Source: Silene noctiflora (taxonomy: Eukaryota > Streptophyta > Magnoliopsida > Caryophyllales > Caryophyllaceae). Taken from it: 25,393 nucleotides of DNA. The position numbers were made by a program, and so were the translations under genes. The stretch covers positions 1,551 through 26,943 of the forward strand of contig VHZZ01009299.1 in assembly GCA_009801015.1 (NCBI GenBank). The letters are read 5' to 3'. Of this stretch, positions 17,801 through 25,393 are shown one piece after another. Each line of letters starts with the position of its first letter. Position 1 is the stretch's first letter. The notes below the pieces were generated by a model. It had not been told where the DNA came from and did not search any database. It was given only the letters and a program-made list of their open reading frames with translations.

Positions 17801-19795
17801 TACATGAAAACTGACTCATATGAGATCATACTAACAAGTCGAACCAGCTCATTAACCATGTAATGGAATGAGGAACACACAATTATCTCGGTTGGTCTCA
17901 TATGTGATACACTCTCATAAAAGACTCATTGGTCCTCCCCTCCTATTAGGCACCTAGGATCTTGATCCCTTTGACATTGTTACTGGTACTTTATTCTTGG
18001 ATCGGTATGCCTGGATTATCCCATTGACCCAGTGTATAGCCTGAAAGCTTTAATGCCGCTACCACTTTTCCAACCCCTTTACAATAATTCTGAAATTGCA
18101 TGATTACCATGGTGAACAGGAGAGGAGCCATTGTCACGACGTTCATTGTTTGCTATGCCTTGACATCATTCATATCGGGCTATGTGAGTGGTGGCATGTA
18201 CTCTCGTAATGGCGGTATGTTCTAGTTTGTTAATCCCATCATCTCAAAATAGGTTGAATTTTTATTGATCCCTTCGGTAAAAGAAGCTTATGCATAATTA
18301 TATTCTCTTTTAGGTAAAAGTTGGATAAAGGCTATGATTCTTACAGCTTGCCTTTTCCCATTTATGTGCTTTGGAATTGGCTTCATGTTGAACACCGTTG
18401 CCATATTCTACGGATCTTTGGCTGCTATTCCCTTTGGAACAATGGTAGTTGTATTTGTCATATGGGCTTTTATCTCTTTCCCTCTTGCACTACTTGGCAC
18501 GGTTATTGGAAGAAACTGGAGTGGTGCCCCTAACAATCCATGTCGCGTAAAGACCATTCCTCGGCCTATTCCTGAAAAGAAATGGTACCTAACACCGTCA
18601 GTGATCTCTCTTATGGGTGGATTGCTTCCTTTTGGCAGCATATTTATTGAGATGTATTTCGTTTTCACATCCTTCTGGAATTACAAGGTACTACTGTCAA
18701 ATTCTGTTTGTATTTCGTTAATTTTAATAATTTCAAAGCATCCAAATGGAAATTTCTCATGATATCTTACAATCCAACATTTTCTTCTCACTTATATTAA
18801 CTATCTATTTTCTCATGCTTTTATGTTCCATTTCCTTTTAGGTGTACTATGTTTACGGCTTCATGTTGCTCGTATTTCTGATTCTCATCATTGTAACGGT
18901 TTGTGTGACGATTGTGGGGACATATTTCTTGTTGAATGCGGAGAATTACCACTGGCAATGGACTTCCTTCTTCTCTGCTGCATCAACTGCTATATATGTC
19001 TACTTGTACTCTATCTACTATTACCATGTGAAGACCAAGATGTCAGGGTTCTTTCAGACCAGCTTCTACTTTGGATACACTATGATGTTCTGTCTTGGCT
19101 TAGGTATTCTATGTGGTAAGTTTCACTGCGAAATTTCACTTCGTTTGCTACTGTAACTGCTATCCGATAGTCCTGACTCCTGACACATAGTTAGGGTAAT
19201 TTGGACCTCTCCATTTCCACCATTTCCTCTTAATGGTCGAGATTATATTCTAGGATGATTTAACGGTCCTAATTTTGTCCTGTAAAGTAAATGTTTGATG
19301 AGCTAGAGAAGGAATAATAATTTAAAGTAGTTCTATTAGAGGAAATGGAGCACTCACTGTCGGCGCCTATTTTTGACCTACTTTCAGTTAGACCTGGTTG
19401 AAATGACCAAGGAAAAAGAACCTAAGGAACCTATATCGAAAAAGATCCCGAAATTTAACTGACTGTTCTGACCGTAACCACGGACAGGGGAACGATCCAA
19501 AATGAGCAATTAACAGTGCAGCAAACAGGACCCAAACTTGTAATGACCTGATTAGATACGAATGCCCATTTGTGAAGTCTCTGCATGCAGTTCAGTTCTC
19601 ATATGTCTCGTTACCTCTACTTTTTCGATCTACACAATGAGTGTGCATAGAGCTCATAAATATATATAGTTTTAATATTTATTTTTAATCTTAATCAATC
19701 TAACCTGGTATAAAATTGCAAAACCAGGCGCTGTCGGATTCTTAGGCTCCAATCTTTTTGTAAGAAGGATCTACCGAAACATCAAGTGTGACTAA
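14883..19795 (+). CDS. TMN1: Transmembrane nine (EMP70/nonaspanin) protein, TMN1/EMP12 type, copy A
   Basis: Twelve exons: 14883-14969, 16153-16345, 16457-16561, 16729-16746, 16843-16940, 17047-17199, 17341-17475, 17569-17735, 18120-18214, 18314-18687, 18842-19115 and 19728-19795. All introns are GT-AG; total 588 aa, the usual length for this subfamily. These proteins reside in Golgi and endosomal membranes and help sort or retain cargo. Residues 1 to about 24 are a signal peptide. Residues about 25-218 are the lumenal domain, with [57 protein letters not shown] and [14 protein letters not shown]. The first membrane helix is near 222-246, followed by the [13 protein letters not shown] signature (273-285) and eight further hydrophobic segments. 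The tail [14 protein letters not shown] carries an aromatic-Val ER-export motif and a KxD COPI-binding Golgi-retention motif, as described for Arabidopsis EMP12. The TMN1 name is by resemblance. Exon 4 is only 18 nt. It has a tandem paralogue downstream. Confidence 0.95.
15150..15231 (+). mobile_element. SINE 3' fragment in TMN copy A intron 1
   Basis: The segment from GGCTGCGTACATCC (15153) through CCGCAATTTGCGAGAGCC to a TTG/TTA-rich tail resembles the 3' part of plant TS/Au-type SINEs that end in TTG repeats. No tRNA-like 5' part is visible, so it is truncated or degraded. A homologous fragment is present in intron 1 of copy B. The SINE assignment is from memory of the family consensus. 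Confidence 0.55.
15361..15446. mobile_element. Stowaway-like mini-MITE in TMN copy A intron 1
   Basis: TTCCGTCTCATTCATTTGTT on the left pairs with the right end, which reverse complemented reads TAGTCTGTCCCAATCATTTG, followed by TTTACC in both. The CCGTCCCA-type terminus and very small size fit Stowaway (Tc1/mariner) elements, which duplicate TA. At about 86 bases it is little more than a hairpin. The outer bases are approximate. It is absent from copy B intron 1 as far as I can see. Confidence 0.5.
19201..19360. repeat. Inverted-repeat (MITE-like) segment in TMN copy A intron 11
   Basis: CTCCATTTCC and CCATTTCCTCTTAAT (19209-19233) are answered in inverted orientation by ATTAGAGGAAATGGAGCA (19335-19352). 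The arms enclose about 100 AT-rich bases. The structure resembles a small non-autonomous DNA transposon, but the ends and the target duplication are not clear. It helps explain why this intron (612 bases) is long. Confidence 0.4.
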
Positions 19796-20815
19796 GTCAT
19801 CAGTCGTGCCCACATACTTGTGTATGTTCTCCTGATGCTATTACTATTACGAGCTTGGAAAGAAGACGAACACTTGTTTAGGGCATGCATCTCGTGGGAC
19901 CTGACCTGAAATTCGCTTCAACGAGATCAAAATCGAGAAATTTAGTTAGATGCAGTGAGAATATGTAATTTTTTGTCATAGAACAGTAGAACCTGCATTT
20001 TTTCATTTGTAATTTTAGTCGATATACTGGAATGACAGAGGTCAGATTTAGGCGTCGCCTTCCATATGAATATGTTACATAGATTTCCCACCAAAATATA
20101 TCCACATATATTATTTTTGTTCAAATTTCTTAGGGGATGTAATCTATCTATTCAAATTATACTGTACTTTTTGTAGAACAGTGTGATTATATCCTTTCTT
20201 GAACCATTTGTTCACATACAATACAAATTGCCAGGTGAAACTGAGCATAGTTTATCCTGCAAGAGAAATTACTGCTGAAGTGTTTTTTTTTTGTTCGGTT
20301 TTTTGTTATCAAACTTCTGTTTTGTTTGCCAGTTTAGACGGTCTTGGGTTCTTTTTCTTGTGAACCGGTTACTCCATTTCATCCCTATTGAACGAACTCA
20401 ATTGAAACCGTTGCATGAGAAAACCGTTGTTGCACGAGGTAGCATTGAGAAGATATTGTGATTTGCCTCCCCAAACAATAAGAATAAGTGTAGTTGCAAA
20501 TTTCGATATTTTTTCTACTTTATTACATTCGCATTTGCCCTCGTTAATAATTTCCGCCTTCTAAACGTCAAATCTTGGTTCCGCTATTCCGCTATTGAGA
20601 AGATTCAATTTACAAGTGGGTACTAATTAAAACAAACAAAAAAATGGTTCATTCAAAACACCCAATTGGTGAAGAGGAGACTTTAAACAAAGTCAAGAAC
20701 AATGAAGAACTCCTCTTTAAACCCTTAATTAATCAATTTCCCTAATTTTTTCCCCTTCTCCCAAATTCTCTACCCAGATCCAACGGCTATAATTAGTCTG
20801 ATCTTCCAACCAGCC
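19796..20815. other. Spacer between the two TMN copies
   Basis: About 1 kb holding the 3' UTR of copy A and the promoter and 5' leader of copy B. The final ~50 bases contain CAGATCCAA, also present in the copy A leader. No convincing TATA box is seen at the expected distance from the copy B start. The open frames on the minus strand at 19878-20124 show no protein character. I find no other gene or repeat. Confidence 0.45.
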
Positions 20816-23800
20816 ATGATCACCACCGTCCGATCAATCACATTCTATCTCTTCACATTCCTCTTCTTCTTTTCACCATCACTGGCCTCTGAGCATGATC
20901 ACAAGGTTCATTAATCTTTTTTCACTAATTATAGTGTAATTATTATTGTGTTTTGTTTATATGGGCTTGGTTATTTTTTCTTTTTATGAAAAGGGTTTTC
21001 TTTGATTAGTGATTTCTGGGTTAATTTGATGTAATAGTGGTGCATTTGATCATGAAGTTTGAGATTGTAAAGATTTCCATTTTTGCTGTTTAGGGTTTAG
21101 TTTTTGATGATTGTTAGGGTAAGGCTCCGTACATCTGTCCCCTCCTACGTCGCAATTTGCGGGAGCCATTGAGGCACTGAGGTAGTGTTGTTGTGTGAAT
21201 TTTTTGGATGACACATGTGACTTAATTGTGTTTTTTGAAGAATTTTGGGGTATGTGAAGTGGGTATGATATATTAGAGTGATTAACCAGCTGAGGGTTTG
21301 ATGAAATTGAAGTTATTTGTGTATACATTGCTGTTTTCACTTACAACACTCGCTTTCGTGACCGTGAATTTGGTTTTCGAGTATATGTAAGGCTGAAATA
21401 GTAATGTCATCATACTTGGGAAAAACAACCAACATCAGCAACAACATTTATTCAATGCTTTAGAATCTTACGCTACCTTACCCTTGCGTTGAAAATATGT
21501 TGCGACTCAGGTGAAAGTTGTGTCGTGCATTTTCCCATGGGGAGAATTGTGTCAGAGCATTATCTCAACAGTCTGTGCTACCATGACTTTACACATGACC
21601 TCACACACCCGTGTTGTATCAAAGACGTAGCCATGTAGCCATGGTTGTGACTCTTAGACCCTTAATTTCAAGAGGAAAACATTAGAATTTTCATAAAAGT
21701 GGCTCTCTGAGGTAGTGTCCGACTCTTGAACTTGTGGACATGACACTTGAGGTCATGTGCAATACTTTTGATTTAGTCTGAGTAACATAGCCGGCTCACA
21801 ATTTCCAATATAAGAAATGTAAACGTTTTTTTTATGCTTCGAAGCCAAGGATTTTTTTTGGCTCCATTATAAGTGAGCAACTTAAGAATGGTGATTAGTT
21901 GATGGCTTCACACTCTAGGTGAATTGTAGGTGAGATCTCTACATATGATTGCTTTGTGAGAAGCATGGTACTGATCCGTATTATTAGGGATATCTTTTCC
22001 TCGTGAAAATTGGACTGTCATTAGGTTTATGACCTTGCTCTTTTAGTAAGTGTAGACTCTTGCAGTTTTTTTTAATCTATTTTTTGTTGGTAGAGAATAG
22101 AAATAATTAGATATTTGGATATGCAAGGTACCTCAGAGGGGTTCTCTTTGGATTTCCAGGTCTCAGAACATTCATCAACTTCGGTTTTGTTTATGTTTTT
22201 GGTTCATGGTGAATCAATCTGAGGGTTATTGTTAATATGATGGCCTTCAAGGAAGAAGCGAAACCATGAGTATACTTTAGAATTACTTCTTTCCCATTGC
22301 ATCTGTGTGGAAATATTTAGATGTTTTCACCTATCTAGCTTTCAGATGCCTGTGTTTATTTAACGTGATTGTCATGAACACGAATTTTTCGGTGGTCTGA
22401 GGATCAACAGTTCAAGGATTGTTCATTTCATTTCCCTGGATATTCAGGATAAGCACACTATGAATTTATGAAATGTAGAGGATATTAAAAAGTAGATTAA
22501 GAAATCAAGGAATTGATGTTCCTTTGTTTCCTCCTTGTTTCTTGTAGTATGAGCCAGATGAGCACGTCATTCTCTGGGTGAACAAGGTTGGTCCGTACTA
22601 CAATCCACAGGAAACGTACAACTACTTCATCCTTCCATTTTGCCATCCAGATGGCCATATTGAACATAGGTGGGGTGGTCTTGGTGAGGTTCTTGGTGGG
22701 AATGAACTTATTGACAGTCAACTTGATATCAAGTATAAAAGTATGTATACTTTATGGCTTTTTGGGTTGAGTTTTTGTTTCTCTCCTTCTATGTCACAGT
22801 CATTTCAAAATAAAACTTCATCTCACATTATTTGTATTGTTAATGTCAGAGAATGTTGATAAGACAGTCGTCTGTGAACTCAAACTTGATGCTTCTAAAG
22901 CTACACAATTCAAAGATGCAATCGAAAATTCGTACTGGTTTGAGTTCTTTATTGGTATGTTGTCATTTCAAGTTTGTTTCCATTTGATATCTAGCTTCTT
23001 TCTGCCATGCTTAATTTATTGATTGGTTATTGAATGCTTAAATTTTGCCTTTTTCCATAATGCCGTTTGCTGCACACCATTCAGATGATTTGCCTTTATG
23101 GGGTACGTGTCTATTTTGATATCTTGCTCTTCATAATTGTATAATGATAAGAGCCATAGTACCTTATTGTCCTCTCTTCCTTCTGTATAGGTTTTGTTGG
23201 AGAGTATCGTTTTGATAAAAATGGTGAGAATCCTAAGCACATGTTGTACACAAATAAAAACTTCATCATCAAGTACAATGGAAACCAGGTATGTGTAATT
23301 TTTTTAGGGTTCGTGTTCAGGGACTCGTCAAAGGTGTTTGACAGAGTATTGTTGCTTCATTTGGTTTTTATTGTGTATTTATACTAATCTAAATTCTTCC
23401 GCATAATCTCTATCTGTTTTGGAACTCCTTCCTCTGCAGATCATACATGTTAATATGACCCAGGATGCTGCTAAGCTAGTAGAGGATGGAAGAGTGTATG
23501 AGATGACATATACTGTTACGTGGATCCCTACAGACATCTCCTTTGCTAAGCGTTTCGAGGTGTACTTGGATTATCCTTTCTTTGAGCATCAGGTCTGTAG
23601 ATCTTTTTAATCCTGTTTCTGCTACCTCTCATCTCCTTAGAAATTGTAATCGGCTTTTGTGTTGGCTTTTATTTTTGTTTCAATTTTAAAAATGCCAACG
23701 GCAAAATTTTCTTGTACTTCTGGAATCTGGATGTACCTGATGTTTTTACCGAGTTATGTTTTAGCTGCTTCGTGGGACGAAATAATGAAATTTCTGGCCA

Positions 23801-25393
23801 ATAATATGTATCTCAAACGGCAGTTTTACTATTTGCAGATCCATTGGTTCTCGATTTTCAATTCATTCATGATGGTAATTTTCTTGACTGGTCTGGTGTC
23901 AATGATATTGATGAGGACCCTGAGAAATGACTACGCGAAGTATGCCAGGGAAGATGATGACTTGGAGAGCCTGGTTAGACTTCTGTAATTGGTGATATGT
24001 GCTCTATACTGTTTGAGTAATCTTCTGAAAAGGAATTTCACTTGTCAGGAAAGGGATGTTAGTGAAGAGTGTGGCTGGAAACTTGTGCACGGTGATGTTT
24101 TCCGGCCTCCACGTAGTTTATCTCTTCTCTCAGCCTTCGTCGGTACTGGGGCTCAACTAGCAGCACTTATTTTCCTCGTGATCATTTTGGCAATTGTTGG
24201 AATGTTGTATACAGGGTATGTTAATGAAATTTGCAAATGTCAAATGTGATACTATGCCGCCACGGCAAAGGATGCTCCTGTTGTTACTGCTTTGATTGAC
24301 ATACATATATTCAGTGTCAACTTATTGCGACATTGATGGCATTTTCCTCATTGACCTTAACTTCTTTCCTTCAACTACAATATTACTTTTTATAACTGTT
24401 TTCTTTAATATAATGTTCGCTTTCTAGCAAATGTCTATGATGTAGCTATCAGGGTTTCCATATCTTTATTTTCCCTATGTAGGACCGCAATAAAAAATTA
24501 CATCATCGGTTTGTATGTCTCTTATTTGTCGCAGGAGAGGAGCTATCATTACAACTTTCATTGTATGTTATGCCTTGACGTCGTTCATAGCAGGTTATGT
24601 TAGTGGCGGCATGTATTCTCGTAACGGTGGTACGTAATTGTAAACCTTTTTTCTATCTCCTTAGATATCTCTTTTTAGTATATTAGTTTTTATAGATGAT
24701 GGGGGTGGTATCTAACTGTGTACTAAGCTGTTTGTCTCGAAAGAGCTGGATTGTGCTTTCTTTAAGTTTTTTTTTTGTAGCTTAGAATGATTTTATTGAC
24801 AACTTTTCTTTCACGTTTCAGGTAAAAACTGGATAAAGTCGACGGTCCTTACAGCTTCACTCTTCCCCTTTTTGTGCTTCGGGATTGGATTCCTGTTAAA
24901 TATTGTCGCTATATTCTATGGATCTCTTGCTGCCATTCCCTTTGGGACTATGGTAGTTGTATTTGTCATTTGGGCTTTTATTTCCTTCCCCCTTGCACTT
25001 CTTGGCACAGTAGTTGGAAGAAACTGGAATGGTGCACCAAACAACCCGTGTCGTGTGAAGACTATCCCTCGACCTATTCCTGAAAAGAAATGGTATCTAA
25101 CACCCACAATAATTTCCCTTATGGGCGGATTGCTTCCATTCGGAAGTATTTTCATCGAAATGTATTTTGTCTTCACCTCCTTTTGGAATTACAAGGTAAA
25201 GGATCCCTTCCATTTTACTTTTTATATTCCTGCTTTTACTCGAGGCACCTATGTATTACCCACTTCGAACACTAACACGTGTCTATTATTCCCCTTGCAG
25301 GTGTACTATGTTTACGGCTTCATGTTGCTCGTGTTTATGATTCTGATCATTGTTACTATTTGTGTGACTATTGTGGGGACATATTTCTTGTTG
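20816..25393 (+). CDS. TMN1: Transmembrane nine protein, TMN1/EMP12 type, copy B (3' end outside window)
   Basis: Exons: 20816-20905, 22548-22740, 22850-22954, 23085-23102, 23191-23288, 23440-23592, 23839-23973, 24049-24215, 24535-24629, 24822-25195 and 25301 onward, cut at the window edge after codon 507. It has the same role and domain order as copy A. The signal peptide is [20 protein letters not shown] onward, one residue longer than in copy A. Lumenal motifs ([39 protein letters not shown]) and [13 protein letters not shown] are intact. Exons 2-10 have exactly the same lengths and phases as in copy A. Exon 2 protein is about 78% identical; membrane exons are closer, with mostly silent or conservative differences. 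There are no stops or frameshifts, so this is a working gene as far as visible. The last two transmembrane segments and the C-terminal sorting tail fall outside the window. Confidence 0.94.
21115..21196 (+). mobile_element. SINE 3' fragment in TMN copy B intron 1
   Basis: GGGTAAGGCTCCGTACATCT, then CGCAATTTGCGGGAGCCATT and a TTG-rich tail match the fragment in copy A intron 1. It starts about 210 bases after exon 1, versus about 180 in copy A. The same place and orientation in both paralogues suggest that the insertion predates the gene duplication. Confidence 0.55.

Noticed and set aside
17775-17935. Possible inverted repeat around CTCATATGAGAT in TMN copy A intron 8
   Set aside because: Matches are short (about 9 bases) and no ends or target duplication can be set, so it is not reported as an element.
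1-25393. CRISPR arrays, bacterial operons, tRNA or rRNA genes
   Set aside because: No regularly spaced repeats, clover-leaf candidates or rRNA-like segments were seen. The window is plant nuclear DNA with spliced genes.

Overview
This window is nuclear DNA from a flowering plant, almost certainly a eudicot. The evidence is four spliced plant-type genes with GT-AG introns, AT-rich introns and intergenic DNA, several short inverted-repeat elements of plant transposon families, and a plant-type SINE tail with a TTG-rich end. Repeated ACTCCGTA-type motifs and the SINE sequence hint at Caryophyllales, but that is only a weak guess. There are single ambiguous bases at 416, 441 and 2167.

Layout: 1-4500 is gene-poor. 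It holds an LTR-like remnant (1 to about 517), AT-rich unique DNA and a Tourist-like MITE (3697-4087). A patellin-type phosphoinositide-binding gene (+ strand, 4649-7282, four exons, 481 aa) follows a palindromic double G-box and a TATA box. From 7283 to 8976 I see no gene, only a short foldback element. An NRT1/PTR-family (NPF) transporter lies on the minus strand (11216 down to 8977, four exons, 559 aa), with what looks like a tiny poly(A) retroinsertion just upstream of its start codon. From 11310 to 14811 there is no recognisable gene, but there are two well-delimited non-autonomous DNA transposons: one hAT-like (13275-13702, 8-bp target duplication) and one Mutator-like (14024-14468, 9-bp target duplication).

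The right half holds two tandem, same-strand genes for a transmembrane-nine/EMP70 (nonaspanin) protein of the TMN1/EMP12 type. Copy A (14883-19795) is complete with twelve exons and 588 aa. Copy B (20816 to beyond 25393) is complete up to its eleventh exon, which the window edge cuts. All ten shared exons after exon 1 that can be compared to their end have identical lengths and intron phases, including an 18-nt microexon, while introns have diverged. This is an old tandem duplication with both copies apparently intact.

The genes do not form a pathway. They are a membrane-trafficking lipid-binding protein, a proton-coupled transporter and two Golgi/endosomal membrane proteins. I did not find an undescribed system. 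The most notable points are the conserved tandem TMN pair with a shared SINE fragment in intron 1, the duplicated exon-intron junction inside patellin intron 1, and the cleanly bounded mobile elements.
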